Shown here one piece after another: positions 11,656 to 23,586 of a stretch of 64,000 nt of DNA. The notes below the pieces were generated by a model that worked only from the letters and a program-made list of their open reading frames with translations, was not told the origin of the DNA and made no database searches. Numbering within the stretch: the first letter of the stretch is position 1; each line of letters begins with the position of its first letter. Origin of the DNA: Prionace glauca (taxonomy: Eukaryota; Chordata; Chondrichthyes; Carcharhiniformes; Carcharhinidae); assembly GCA_037974335.1 (NCBI GenBank), contig CM075728.1, positions 112,835,476 to 112,899,475 of the forward strand, read 5' to 3'. The translations under genes and the position numbers were made by a program.

Positions 11656-13465
11656 TCTCATGCTCCTCCGCTCTAAAGAGAAAAGCCCCAGCTCCTTCAA
11701 CTTTTCCTCATAAGACCAACCCTCCAAACCAGGCAGCATCCTCGTAAATCTCCTCTGCACTCTCTCCAATGCTTCCACATCCTCCTTATAGTAAGGTGAC
11801 CAGAACTGCACATAATATTCCAAATGTGGTCTCACCAAGGTCTTGTATCTTCAATTTAAAATATTCATAACCCCATGACTCTTAAACGCAAACCCCCTGT
11901 TAATAAATGCTAACACACTACAAGCCTTCTTCACTGCTCTATCAACTTGAGTGGCAATCTTCAGAGATCTGTGGATATGCACCCCAAGATCTCTCTATTC
12001 CTTCACATTTCCCCAAAACCCTGCCATTGATCCTGTAATCCGCCTTCAAGTTTGTCCTACCAAATGAACCATCTCACACTTAGCAGGGTTAAACTCCATC
12101 TACTACCTTTTGGCCCAGCTCTGCATCCTATCAATATCTCTTTTGCAGCCTACAAGAACCCTCCACCTCATCCACTACCCCATCAATCTTGGTGTCATCA
12201 GCAAATTTCCTAACCCACCCTCGAACCTCCTCTTCCAAGTCAATGATAAAAATCACAAATAGCAGAGGACCCAGCACAGACCCCTGTGGTACACCACTGG
12301 TAACTGGCTTCCAGTCTGAAAATTTTCCCTCCACCACCACCCTCTGTCTTCTTATCAAACACTTTATTAAAATCCATGTATACAACATCAACTGCTCTAC
12401 CTTCATCTACACACTTAGTTACCTCCTCAAAGAATTGAATCAAATATGTGAGTCAGTACTTGCCTCTCAGGAAACTGTGCTGACTATCCCAGATTAAGCT
12501 GCATCTTTCCAAATGGTCATAAATCCTATCCCTCAGGACCCTTTCCATTAACTTACTGACCACCGAAGTAAGACTAACTGGTCTATAATTACCAGCGTCA
12601 TTCCTATTTCCTTTCTTGAAGAGAGGAACAACATTCACCACTCTCCAGTCCTCTGGCACAATCCCCGTGGACAGTGAAGACCCAAAGATCAAAGCTAAAG
12701 GCTCCACAATCTCATCCCTTGCCTCCCAAAGTATCCTAGGATGTATCACACCTGGCCCAGGGGACTTATCGACCCTCAGGTTTTCCAAATTGTTAATACA
12801 TCTTCCCTCAGAACATCTACCTCCTCCATCCTATCAGCCTGTATCACATTCATCCTCAAAAACATGGTCCCTCTCCTTACTGAGCACTGAAGAAAAGTAT
12901 TCATTCAACACCTCACCTATCTCTTCTGACTCTGTGCATAATTTCCCATTACTACCCTTGACTGGCCCTAACCACACCCTGGTCATTTTTTTATTTCTCA
13001 CATTAGAGTAAAAAACCTTGGGGTTTTCCTTTATCAGACCCGCCAAGGACTTCTCATGCCCCCTCCTAGCTCTCCTGAGCCCTTTTTTAAACTCATTCCT
13101 AACTACCTTGTAATCCTCAAGTGACCCAACTGAACCTTGTTTTTTCATCCTTACGTATGCTTCCTTTTTCCTCTTGACAAGACATTCAACCTCCTTTGTG
13201 AACCATGGTTGCCTCACTCGGCCATTTCCTCCCTGCCTGACAGGGACATACCTATCAAGGATTCGTAGTGTTTGTTCCTTGAACAAGCTCCACTTTTCTT
13301 TTGTGCTCATACCTGACAGTTTCTGTTCCCATCTTATGCTCCTTAATTCTTGCCTAATCACATCATAATTACCCCTGCCCCAATTATAAACCTTGCCCTG
13401 CCATGTGACCCTATCCCTCTCCATTGCAACAATGAAGGACACCGAATTGTGGTCACTATTGCTGT
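11656..13465 (-). mobile_element. CR1-type LINE (subfamily B), main body, minus strand
   Basis: Minus-strand frames code, in order from high coordinates, the end of an endonuclease ('GDSDHNSV'-like region near 13,460), a linker (13,442-12,834, 'YNWGRGNYDVIRQELRSI', 'YVPVRQGGNGR'), the RT start (12,788-12,453, 'NYRPVSLTSVVSKLMERV'), the palm ('GVPQGSVLGPLLFVIFI', 'KFADDTKIDG') and the C-terminal '[13 protein letters not shown]' segment ending near 11,656. Several frame changes make it inactive. It resembles the element at 46.0-50.4 kb but is older. Confidence 0.9.
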
Positions 13466-13704
13466 ATATGAATCCTTGTGTGATTTTGGTACTTCAGTTT
13501 TGACACTTGCATCTTCCTCCATTTCTTTCCCCCACTATTAGCGTTACTTCATCCGCTTTGACCTAAGCTCAGAATTCTCTACTCAAACATCTTCCCCTCA
13601 AAACCTCTTCACCTCCCTCTTAAGACCCTCCCTTATAAATTATTTCTCAAAGCTTTCAGTCACCCCCTTCTGATAACTCTTAGATTTTTTAATGCTTTTC
13701 TGGT

Positions 13705-13870
13705 ATAGGGCATCACTTGCAAGATCATTGCCCATCCCCATTATTAATTGCCCTTGAGAAGACTGTTGTGCACTGTAGCCTTGGACCGCTGCAGTCTATT
13801 TGGTACAAGTACACCTACAGTCAGTTCGGGAAGAAGATTTTTGATCCAGTGACAGTGAAGAAAGAGTGTT
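13705..13870 (-). mobile_element. 3' end fragment of a jockey-like LINE
   Basis: 'attgcccatccccattatta', 'aattgcccttgagaag' and 'gatccagtgacagtgaagaa' match the 3' end of the element at 61,503 ('attgcccatccctagtagcc'). Only the terminal part remains. Confidence 0.7.
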
Positions 13871-14139
13871 ACAAACCCCAGTGCCTCCCCCATATCCCTT
13901 GACCCCTTCAACCTCACAAGCTCTACCTAATTTCTTCTTGAAATAACACAATTTCAATATCATTAACACGGTACTCTTGCAATCGTTTCCTTTCACCTTT
14001 AGAACACCGTCAGTGAGACATCAGGCCAGTGAGATAAACATCTGCTCCATAAAAGATTGCTGCAGCTTCAGCAGTAGCAAAGGGGAGTGAGGAGGTAAGT
14101 TGCTCTGACCATGGCTGGCTTCCGTGTTGCTGGGTGGTC

Positions 14140-14760
14140 ACAGACACAGCTGTGGTGTGGTGGGGGGAATGCTGCATGGGCGCTTTTTATTTGGATGGGG
14201 GGGGAGTGGGTGATGCTGGTCATGTGGTTGCTGAGCTTGGCACTAGTTGGGGCCAGCAGTGGGGGGATGGGGAAGCTGCTACTTAGGGGAGGGACAGTCT
14301 GGGGGTTTGAACTTGGGGGTAGGGGGAATGAGTAGGGGTGCTGAGGTGGAGGGTATGAGAGGTCTGGGGGTGCTGAATTTGAGGATGGGGGTGTAAGGGT
14401 TGGACCTACACTGCCCACCCTCCCAAAATCCCCAAGCTCAGCACCCCCAAACTGCCCTTATCCCCCCCAAACTGCCCTTATCCCCCCATTACGGAGCTCA
14501 ACACCCCAAGACTGCCCCACTCTCTAGCTCAGCAGCCCAAGTCGGCCCTACTCACCCCCGAGCCCTGCAACCCCAGGCTGCCGTTATCACCATCCCCCGA
14601 GTTTGGATTGCTAAACTGCTGATACTCCCTGACCCCTGAGCTCTGCACCCCCAAATTGCCCTTATCCTCCCCATCCTAAACTCTGTATCTCCAGACAAAC
14701 CCTACATGACCCACATCCAAACTCAGCAACCCCAGACTACTCCATCCTCCAACCAATGCT
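14140..14760. repeat. Degenerate minisatellite, G-rich left half and C-rich right half
   Basis: The right half (about 14,400-14,760) repeats a unit like 'cccccaaactgcccttatcc' next to 'agctcagcaacccc', with two nearly exact copies at about 14,444-14,485. The left half (about 14,220-14,400) reads as its reverse complement ('gggggtgctgaatttgagga'). The block therefore looks like a minisatellite with an internal inversion. Open frames through it are low-complexity and not convincing genes. Confidence 0.6.
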
Positions 14761-15805
14761 ATTAATATGATGATGGTATCATGAACATAGAATGAATTTC
14801 CAACTCATTACTAAATGTTTCTGTCCTTCTAAGTATCGAAACAGGAAGACAAAACTGTGAAAGCCCCTCACCTGAAAAGCTTTTTCTTTGCAGAATTAAT
14901 CATTTGCCAATCTGAATGTTTCTAATTTGCCTACTCATTCACTTGTCCAGAATACTTCTCCACTGTCTTAGTCGCAGTGTATTCCATTTCTGCTATTTGC
15001 CTATTAGCATGCTCACCTGCTTTGCCAGCATGCTTCCCAGCTCACAAACTCAGTTATGTGCCTCACATTTTTGTCATCCGGTCACCAAACTAAGTGTTTC
15101 TCAGCATGCCTCACACGTCCAAAAATCAGGTTATCCAGATGCTAGCTCAATATCGTCCAACCTTACCTTAAGCAACACCACAAGGTCATCCAGTATTTGA
15201 AAGATTAGGAGTAATTCATACGTGTTTAAACCAATATACAAAATCTTTATATGTTCCTTTGGTATGTAGAAATAAACAAAGCTGCTACAACAGAATAACT
15301 TCATTTGCTAATCAAATACAGAACTGTGGATTTGTCAAAAGAGATACAAATGTTTTCTTTTTAAAAGCTGACATTGTAAGTAAAACATGAATATACAGGG
15401 AAATTCTTGACAGTTAAATTGTACTCACTAAAAATCCTAAATGTTTAACATTTATTACAAAGAACGAAGAACACCACAGCACAGGAAACAGGCCCTTCGG
15501 CCCAACAAGCTCACACTGCCCATTTTAACACTCAGTGAGTGCCTCATTCCAATCCTTCTTTTACCTGCGACATTTTACAATAGGGCCATGTCAATTAAAA
15601 TTCTTTGGATTGTGAGATCATAAATCTGCAATTTTAAGATTACAAAACAAACCGAACCAAGAAATCCTCCATCAGGTTAAAAAATGAATGAAATAGTAAT
15701 ATGCATTCTTGTAGATAGATTTACATAGAATATACAGCGTAGAATAGGATATGCAGCATCAAAACAGTGGTGGGCATCCTGTGGCTGGCGAGGTTGGGGG
15801 CATCC
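14761..15805. other. No gene; short repeat fragment at 15,455-15,560
   Basis: AT-rich DNA. A stretch with 'caggcccttcggcccaacaa' near 15,487 resembles the tail of the CR1/SINE families. Nothing else is recognisable. Confidence 0.45.
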
Positions 15806-15819
15806 ATCTGGGTGCTATA

Positions 15820-16133
15820 TGTGAACCATGAAACATTTTGTTGTGAGTCAAAGTACAGCAGTTTATTCAAAGCTTTTGGGAGACACACCTGTCACCTAAC
15901 AGCGGTTCTCCAAACACAAGTTAAGAGCGTATATTTATACCACCCCTCCCGTCACGTACGCAATTTCCCATTCTCAGCAGGTTCCCAGGCTGTGGGTTGT
16001 CCTCCATTGTGGGAACATGGCTGCCTTGGCATTTCTTCATGGTTACCTCAAGGCCGCGATTGACGTGTGTGATTAGCCCTTAGCTAACGTACAGGCCGAC
16101 AAGACAAGTTAAAATTAACAGGCCGATATAACA
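15820..16133 (-). repeat. Probable solo LTR, minus strand
   Basis: Read on the minus strand it starts TGTTATATCGG, has a TATA-like 'ggtataaatatacg', then a polyadenylation signal in 'ttgaataaactgctg', and ends in ...GGTTCACA. This promoter-then-poly(A) order inside TG...CA ends fits an LTR. No internal retroviral or retrotransposon sequence adjoins it and I could not find a clear target-site duplication, so it is a probable solo LTR fossil of unassigned family. Confidence 0.5.
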
Positions 16134-16609
16134 TTCTATGCTCACAAGTTGTATAACATATGTATACGTATAATATGTTGGTACATGACACATAAGCAGT
16201 ATATAATGAACATATATATGTATGAAATATATTTAGGACATGCAGGCTTCACTATATTAGGAGAAAGTCCACGAAATTAAAGACACAACAACAAGCTGGG
16301 TCAGCAATATTTCTGAGCGAGCTTATCATGAACTTGTGTACAATAGCAAGAGCAGCTGTCCTCAATGCTCATTCTTTCAATTTTGATAGAAGTAGCTAAT
16401 TAGAAACATGGGGAAAATCCATTAATCATTTAATTTTTAATTGTTCTCTGCTTTTAATTTCTTCATTGTCATTATTTTTCTTTCCCCCTATTTTACCCCC
16501 TTTTCTTACCCTTTTCCCCTCTTTTTCTCAATATTACATCCTCCCACCCATCTCCCCCCCTCCTCCCAACATCTTCATCTGTCACAGTTTACCCTCTGAT
16601 TTCAGCTTC
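16134..16609. other. AT-rich and pyrimidine-rich DNA, no gene seen
   Basis: The left part holds TATA/CATA-rich simple sequence (16,150-16,240) and the right part a long pyrimidine-rich tract (about 16,470-16,600). No exon or repeat family was recognised. Confidence 0.5.
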
Positions 16610-16860
16610 TCTGCCATTTGACCATTCACACCTCCTATTGCCTCTATGGACTGCCAATAACAACTTTTCCCCTTGTTTTTATTGCTATGACACATCTTTC
16701 ATTCCCTCACCCTACAGTATCGATATCTCCCACTTTCTACACCTGTTAGCTTTGACAAAGGATCATCTGGACTTAAAACATCAGCTCTTTTCTCTCCTTA
16801 CAGATGCTGCCAGACCTGTTGAGATTTTTTAGCGTTTTCTTTTTTTATTCCATTAATCAT
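16610..16860 (+). repeat. Interspersed repeat fragment ('cagatgctgccagacctgtt')
   Basis: The end 'cagatgctgccagacctgtt' followed by 'gagattttttagcgttttct' resembles the 'tttccagcattttcctttct' segment present in every array unit (for example 19,660). It looks like the 3' end of an old interspersed repeat. Confidence 0.5.
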
Positions 16861-17046
16861 TTAACTGTCTGTATTGTTGATTGTCATATCTTACAAAGAC
16901 ACAGGATAAATGTGTTAGTGATTAGAAAAAGTTAAATGATGACATTTCATTCACCAATGGAATAGGTGATGCAAAGTAAAAACAATGGTGTTGCTTCCAT
17001 CTTTCACATCAAAATCACAATGAGCTGCTTCCTGTTCCTGCAATAT

Positions 17047-17344
17047 CAAGTCAACTTAATTTCATCAGGAAGTATCTGCAAATTGGGTCCATCTCAGTAA
17101 TCACATCAAGTTGGAGTTTAGAATTGCCACTCTCTTGCTTTGGTACATAAGTTAGATAAGTGATGAAACCTACACCAGTTTTAAACGGTGTATTGGTAAT
17201 GCAGCTCATATCTTCAACAGGGTAAACATCTCTGTACCAAGTGAGGTGGGTGTCTTCTTCAGAGGATCCTGTAATTGTGCAGGAAACTGTCACAAGCTGG
17301 CCAGCTTTAGTACATTCTGACTGACGAATGATGTGTGACACCTC
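17047..17344 (-). pseudogene. Lone Ig-like exon, possibly decayed
   Basis: After a pyrimidine-rich 'ttttatttccag' acceptor (exon start 17,344) the minus strand reads an Ig-like half-domain: 'GQLVTVSCTITGSSEEDTHL' followed by TWYRD, so the first Ig cysteine and core tryptophan are present, and a strand-E/F-like 'GFITYLTYVPKQE'. The expected 'YxCxVxH' F-strand is missing and the frame ends at a stop near 17,051. The open frame enters in phase 0, whereas the other Ig exons in this window are phase 1. It lies downstream of the exon array on the same strand. It could be a divergent domain of the same gene, a terminal exon of a secreted form, or a decayed copy. Confidence 0.45.
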
Positions 17345-17554
17345 CTGGAAATAAAATTAATAACAATAAAACTCTTTAAAATGTGACAAAGATATAGATT
17401 TAATTGTATTAAAAAAAAGGAAAATTCTAGCAGTAGACTCTGCACTTCTACACTAGGGGCCTTTTCATTTTAGCCTCAACTGCTTCTGATATTCTACAAG
17501 AACTGAGGCATTTGTCACCAAGTTCCTGCATGAATTACAAGCCTTGAAGACAAC

Positions 17555-17790
17555 TGCCAGAGACAGTCTGCTGACCATGAAACCATTGTTGATTGTCAGA
17601 AAAAACCCAACTGGTTCACTAAAGTCCTTTAGGGAAGGAGATCTGTCACCCTTACCTGGCCGTGCCTAAATGTGGCCCTAGAGCCACAGCAATGTGGTGG
17701 ATTCTCAACTTCCCTCTGAACAAGGGTGACTAGGGCAACCTGCCATCAATGCCCACATCCCGTGAATCAATTTAAAAAATCATGGGGGCC
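17555..17790 (+). repeat. tRNA-derived SINE fragment (second family)
   Basis: 'aaaacccaactggttcacta', 'ggaaggagatctgtcaccct' and 'gagccacagcaatgtggt' follow the order of the SINE at 5,205. The head with the A and B boxes is missing. Confidence 0.65.
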
Positions 17791-18589
17791 TGTAGCCATC
17801 TACAGCTCTACACCGCCTGAGATGAAGCCCCCACCGCCCAGACTGTTCATGCCCCCTACCCTTCACTGATCACAGGCAAAGTGGCAGCGGGACCCTCTCC
17901 CTCCCCACTGATCGCATCCGCAAAGTGGTAGCAGGCCCTCTTTCTCCCTCCCTCCCGTACCGATTGGACCTACTGAGTGGCAGCGGGCCCACCCCACCCC
18001 CAAATCCTTCAGGCCCTGCACTCCAGAGACCGCACCCTGGCAGGTGCCCATTGGTCACTGCCCAGGTGCCAGGTTGGCACTGCCCAAGGCGCACCGCTTT
18101 GCCCTCAGCCTCCCCGGGGGGGCCTCAATTCATGGGACCTGGTATTTTCCTCACCGACGAGAATCTCTCCAAGCGAGGCCCGTAAACACAAGTGAGCCTG
18201 GACAATTCAGCATTGAGCTTGTTAAACAAATGTATATTAAGATTTAAATGAACTTAAATTTATTAAGCCTCTCACCCATTTCTGGCGAGAGGCGAACTTC
18301 ATTGGAAATCCAGCTCTCGTAAGAGCACAAGAGCCGAGTAATCGAGTGATCCTGATTTCTCAGCTCGTGTGTGATTTCACTGGCTCTCTCCGCCCTCAAT
18401 GGGCAGGGCAAGCTGGTAAAGTTCCACCCAGTGTCAAATTGATGGGTAAACTGGAGTCTACACTGTGATTCACCTTCGAACATTTGAATAGGGGACAACC
18501 TACCGGATGCCATGAGAATAGTCAGCAGTTCCTTCATGGTTACTCCAACTGCTATCTTGGAGACCTGGTGTGTCAGACTGGGGAGGAAT
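17791..18589. other. GC-rich region without a recognised gene
   Basis: The stretch 17,870-18,140 is GC-rich ('aaagtggcagcgggaccctc') and contains overlapping open frames on both strands of low complexity. A minus-strand frame at 18,537-18,244 begins 'MKELLTILMASGRLSPIQMF' and is open for 97 residues. I do not recognise it and saw no splice or repeat context. Possibly part of an unclassified repeat. Confidence 0.35.
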
Positions 18590-18894
18590 GTCTAATTTAT
18601 TTTATTTATTAGTCACAAGTAGGCTACATTAACACTGCAATGAAGTTACTCTGAAAATCCCCTAGATTTTCACACTCCAACATCTGTTCGGGTAAACACT
18701 GAGGGAGAATTTAGCATGGCCAATACACCTAACCAGCACATCTTTGGATCATGGGAGGAAACTAGAGTAACTGGAGGAAATCCACTCAGACACAGAGAGA
18801 ATGTGCAAACGCCATACAGACAGTGACCCAAGCCGGGAATCGAATTAGGGTCCCTGATGATGCGAGGCAGCAGTGCTAACTATTGTGCCACTGT
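18590..18894 (-). repeat. tRNA-derived SINE (HE1-like), minus strand, ending at the array edge
   Basis: On the minus strand it reads 'acagtggcacaatagttagc', a B-box-like 'attcgattcccggcttgggt', 'ccaaagatgtgctggttagg' and a 3' end 'ttaatgtagcctacttgtga'. The first bases of the usual head are lacking: the SINE stops at 18,894, exactly where the tandem array begins. Confidence 0.8.
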
Positions 18895-18964
18895 ATTTAT
18901 CTCACTGTAACCATTTTCATGCAGAAAGATAGCCCCTTTCTGGTGGCATGACCAAACTGCATTT

Positions 18965-19280
18965 AAGTGATGGTCCTGAATGGGAAGTAGTGAGTAGTGG
19001 TATTGTTATTGAAAAATCCAGGGCAAACCTGGGTTCAAATCCCACCATGGTACATGGTGAAATTTGAATATAATTCTGAAAATTTGGAATTAAAAAATAA
19101 CGATGATCATAAAACCATTGTTGATGGCTTCTCGAGAAGGAAATCTGCCATCCTTACCTGGTCTGGCCAATCCCAGACCCACAGCAATGTGCAACATTTG
19201 GAAATGGAGGGTAATTAGGATTGGGCAATAAATGCTGCTGGCCCAGTCAGCATAACCTATATCCCATGAATTAAAATACA
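18965..19280 (+). repeat. SINE (second family), unit 1
   Basis: 'ggtattgttattgaaaaatc', B-box-like 'gggttcaaatcccaccatgg' and 'ctggtctggccaatcccaga'. Contains 'gcttctcgagaagg' where the other units read 'gcctttagagaagg'. Confidence 0.75.
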
Positions 19281-19989
19281 TGCCCTCCTACTGGATAAAG
19301 ACAAGTGCAGGAGACAGCCTACAGCAGGTCAACCTGTCCTACTTGAGGAAATGACACAAGATTCAATCAACTTATACGAGTTTGTCACGTAGATGGCACC
19401 TGGGAAAATCACGAGCTATTCACACACACGGTATTCACATTTTGATTTAAAATAAGATTGCACTAAAGTTGTAGTGGAATTGGATTTGATTAGATAGCAT
19501 GAAGAAAAACTTTTAGTTGATGCACTCAGGGAAAAGTGTGCATAAAATGTGTGTGCAATGACCAGATGTGGTAGTCTCAGCTTAATGTGGCAGAAATATG
19601 CTCTGCAGCTAGGAAATGGTTGAGCTAATTGAGTGCTTTTAACATGAAACATCCTGGGTGCAGATTTCCAGCATTTTCCTTTCTCATCTCAGATTCTATT
19701 TTCTGCAATATTTTGTGTTTATCATATGCTGTGATCTATAGGCCAACTTTTTCCTGATCTGTTTCAGATAATTCTTAGTAAGCTGCTACATCAATATCTC
19801 CCCCCCACCCCACACCCACCCCCAAACTTCCACTCTCCCATGATTAACTTCTCGGGGCCACCACTGACCCGAAAATTAACTGGTCCAGCCACAGAAATGC
19901 TGTGGTGACAGCATCTGGTTAGCAGTTCATTACTCTGTCTCCCTAAAGTCTTTACATCATCTACAAGGCACAAGACAGGATAATAATGG

Positions 19990-20340
19990 AATAACTTCCA
20001 CTTGCCGGGACTAAGTACACCTCCAACAATATTCAATGAATTCAACACCATCCACAACAAAACAGTCTGTTTATTTCATACCCTAACTACTTCCTTAAAT
20101 ATTCACTCCCTCCACTGCCAGTGCACAGTGACACTAATGTCTACTTCCTACAGGAGGCTCTGCAGTCACTTACCAAGGCTCATTCAATAACAACCTCCAA
20201 ACCTGCCTGCAGGAACGTAGCAGGTGCACGGTAATACACTACACAACTTCCCCTCCAAATGACACTCCCATCCTGCCCTGGAAATATATGAAATATATTG
20301 TCAATTGATGACAGGAGTTTCTCCCAACAGCACTGTGGGA
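19990..20340 (+). mobile_element. Jockey-like LINE fragment, unit 1
   Basis: A plus-strand stretch reads 'TPPTIFNEFNTIHNKTVCL' then 'LNIHSLHCQCTVT', which corresponds to 'TPTTLKELNIIQDKAVCLI' and 'IESLHH' in the element on the minus strand at 61.5-62.8 kb. It is the C-terminal part of the LINE protein, with no 3' end. Confidence 0.6.
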
Positions 20341-21290
20341 GTACCTACCTAGTACAAACTGCAGCTCTTAAAGAAGGTGGCTCACCACCTTCTGAAGTGC
20401 AATTAAGAATGGGTTTTTGTTGACCTTGTTCAGTGACACCCATGTCCTGTGAACAAGTGAAAAACCTTCCATTTGTTAAAAGCTAAGGAGATATATAACC
20501 GCATTTCCTGCACATTCAGGCACCAGATTTTCTCCAGGTTATCATGTTATCAGCTCACAGAAACCTACCACACAAATAATATAAATTGCTGAATGGACAA
20601 GAGCTCTTCAAACTAATGCCTGTCAGGTGCTCTGCTATTTTTCAAATAGACCTTTGACATAGAAGCAGAACACAAAACAAAACAGTAATTTCTTGAAAAG
20701 TATGTGGAGTCTGTAATTATTTTCCAGAGTTTTAAGTGGTTGCATCAATTGTAAAAAAATTCATTGAAATTTCCTTTGATAATAAGAAATGTACGTCCAC
20801 GTGATCTGGCAACCCTTGACCTGGAAGCAGTACTAAGAGGAAGGAAGTTAATAAACAAGTTTTGTGGCTGACAGCAAGGTTCAAAGGAGAGCTGCATGCA
20901 GATGAGGTGGAGGATGAATGTGATTGGTACATGGATACAGACAAAGAGAACAAAGACAGTCACAGAAAGAGGAACACAAGCGATTTCTTGTGCAGAGAAG
21001 AAGCAAATCACGCCAAGGAAAAGATCAATTTTTCCTGTTTCACAGGACAAAGAAGGTGGGAACTCTTCGGAGGTACAGTGCAAACTTCTAAGAGTGTCCA
21101 AAACCTGTAACACTGTGTAAATAGCTTGGGGATGTTTAAGTACTGAATGTTTTGCCAGAAATGGCCAAACTGCACAGTGTTATAAATTGGTTAGATGAAA
21201 TGGAACTCTGGAGTCCGGAAAGCTACATCATCAGGACTGTCAAGAATGGAGAGGGTTCACAGACATATGAGTTGGTGCTGATATTCATGA
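20341..21290. other. Unique DNA of the tandem unit, no gene supported
   Basis: Open frames on both strands overlap at 20,745-21,120 and recur in all four units. Their persistence is explained by the recent duplication. Between units 1 and 4 the two coding-strand changes seen in the plus frame both alter the residue, as do those in the antisense frame, so I see no sign of protein constraint. Confidence 0.5.
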
Positions 21291-23150
21291 AACATAAGAA
21301 ATAGGAGCAGGAGTAGGCCATCTGGCCCTTCGAGCCTGCCCCGCCATTCAATAAGATCATGGCTGATCTGTCGTGGCTCAGTTCCACATTCCCGCCCTCT
21401 CCCCATAACCCTTAATCCCCTCTCTTATCAAAAACCCATCAACCCGTTTCTTAAAAATATTTAGCGAGGCAGCCTCCACCACTTCAACAGGCAGAGAATT
21501 CCAGAGATTCACCACCCTTTGACTGAAGAAGTTCCTCCTCAACTCTGTTCTAAACCGCCTCCCCTTTATCTTGAGGCTGTGCCCCCTAGTCCTACTGTCT
21601 TTTTTGAGCGGGAAGAGTCTCTCCACCTCTATCCTATCCATCCCATTCATCATCTTATACGTCTCAATGAGATCTCCCCTCATTCTTCTAAACTCTAACG
21701 AGTACAAGCCTAGTTTATTCAGCCTCTCCTCATAGCTCAATCCCCTCAACTCTGGTATCAGCCGAGTAAACCTCCTCTGCACTCCCTCCAGGGCCAAAAT
21801 ATCCTTGCGCAGGTGCGGCGCCCAAAACTGCACATAGTACTCCAGCTGCGGCCTCACCAATGCACTATACAGCTGCAGCAAGACCTCCCTACTTTTATAT
21901 TCAATCCCCCTCGCTATGAAGGCCAGCATCCCATTCACTTTCCTGACCACCTGCTGCACCTGCAAGCTGGGTTTTTGCGACTCATGCACAAGGACCCCGA
22001 GGTCCCTCTGCACCGTCGCCTGCTGCAGTTGTTCGCCACGTAAGTAATAGTCCTTCCTACCATTCGTCCTACCAAAATGGACCACCTCACACTTGCCAAC
22101 ATTAAATTCCATTTGCCATTTCCTGGCCCATTCGCCCAGCCTATCTAGATCCTTCTGCAGACTCTCCACACCCTCCTCACAATTTGCCTTTCCCCCAATC
22201 TTGGTGTCATCAGCAAATTTTGACACCCTGCACTCGGTTCCCTCCTCCAGATCATCTATATAAATGGTAAATAGCTGAGGCCCCAGCACCGACCCCTGGG
22301 GCACCCCACTAGTCACCAACCGTCAATCCGAATAGCACCCATTGACCCCCACTCTCTGCCTCCTATTTGACAACCAATCCTCTATCCACGCTAACACCCT
22401 ACCCCCAACTCCATGTCCCCTGACCTTCTGCAATAACCTCTTGTGAGGTACCTTGTCAAACGCCTTCTGAAAATCCAGAAAGACCACATCCATAGGGCTC
22501 TCCTCTAACCACTGCCCTAGACACATCCTCATAGAACTCCAATAAATTTGTCAGACACGACTTCCCTTTAATGAAACCGTGTTGCGTCCGCCCTATCAAG
22601 CAATTCCCCTCAAGATGCCTCGCTATTTCCTCCTTAATGACGGATTCTAACATTTTACCTACCACAGACGTTAAACTAACCGGCCTATAATTCCCTGCCT
22701 TTTGCCTGGCACCCTTCTTAAACAACGGCGTAACATTAGCCGTTTTCCAATCTTCTGGCACTTCCCCGGACTCCAGCGACGTCTGGAAAATAACCACCAA
22801 TACATCCACTATCACCTCCGCCATTTCTTTCAGACCCTCGGATGCATTCCATCCGGTCCTGGGGACTTGTCCACAATCAGCCCCTCCAGTCTGTTGAGCA
22901 CCACCTCTCTAATAACAGTAATGTCATTAAGACCCTCCATTCCTACCACCTTTCCATCGCTAACACCCGGCAAATTATTCACGTCCTCTTCCGTGAAGAC
23001 AGAAACAAAAAAGTTATTCAAGACCTTAGCTATATCCCCATCCCCTACCACTAGCTCCCCTTTCTCATCCTCTAAAGGACCAACGTTCACCCTAGCCAGC
23101 CTCTTCCTTTTTATATATTTATAAAAACTCTTGCTATCCTTTTTTATATT
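21291..23150 (-). mobile_element. CR1-type LINE (subfamily A), unit 1
   Basis: 5'-truncated copy with the 3' end at 21,291. Minus-strand frames code the linker ('NLPGVSDGKVVGMEGLNDI'), RT start (22,824-22,456), palm ('VFLDFQKAFDKVPH') and the rest of RT to the C-terminus (22,319-21,378, 'GVPQGSVLGP', 'FADDTKIGG', 'NLWNSLPVEVVEAASLN'). A one-base change near 22,490 (an 'ESPMD' against 'EPVDV' region) and a stop near 22,322 split the frame. Both are shared by the other units, so the LINE was already defective before the array grew. Confidence 0.93.
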
Positions 23151-23586
23151 ATATAAACATGAAGGTGAAAGCTGTTGTCGGATAAGACTCCTGGCTTACC
23201 CTGTATTAATAAAGGACAACATTTTGTGGAGCTGTGCAGCTCTGCAGTGTCACTTTAATGAGGGGATAATGCTTGTAGTTGTGCAAGATTTTGGAGGTGA
23301 GGGGCGCGAGGCCAGAAATTCCCACCCAAGGTCAATGGAGATTTTCATTGTTGGAACCCTGCCGGCTCCAAATTCGTGGTGGGGGAGGCAGTAGATTTCC
23401 AGCACTACTGTCTAAAGTAAAATGTACCGTTCAGTCATATCATTTACTTATTAATTCAAGTGCAATTTGTGTTGGCTCTGATTCATGATAAAGAGAAAGC
23501 TCCAAAAGTATAATCATGGGTCATTTTCTCATTTGATTTTCATCCAATAAGCATAGTTATTTTGGTTTGTGGTAATGGTTGCTTAC

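Noticed and set aside
14068-14639. Proline-rich open frames
   Set aside because: They translate a C-rich minisatellite and its inverted half.
20745-21120. Overlapping 82- and 122-residue open frames repeated in all four units, suggesting a conserved small gene
   Set aside because: Their recurrence is explained by the recent tandem duplication. The few differences in unit 4 change residues on both strands, and there is no motif, start context or splice signal.
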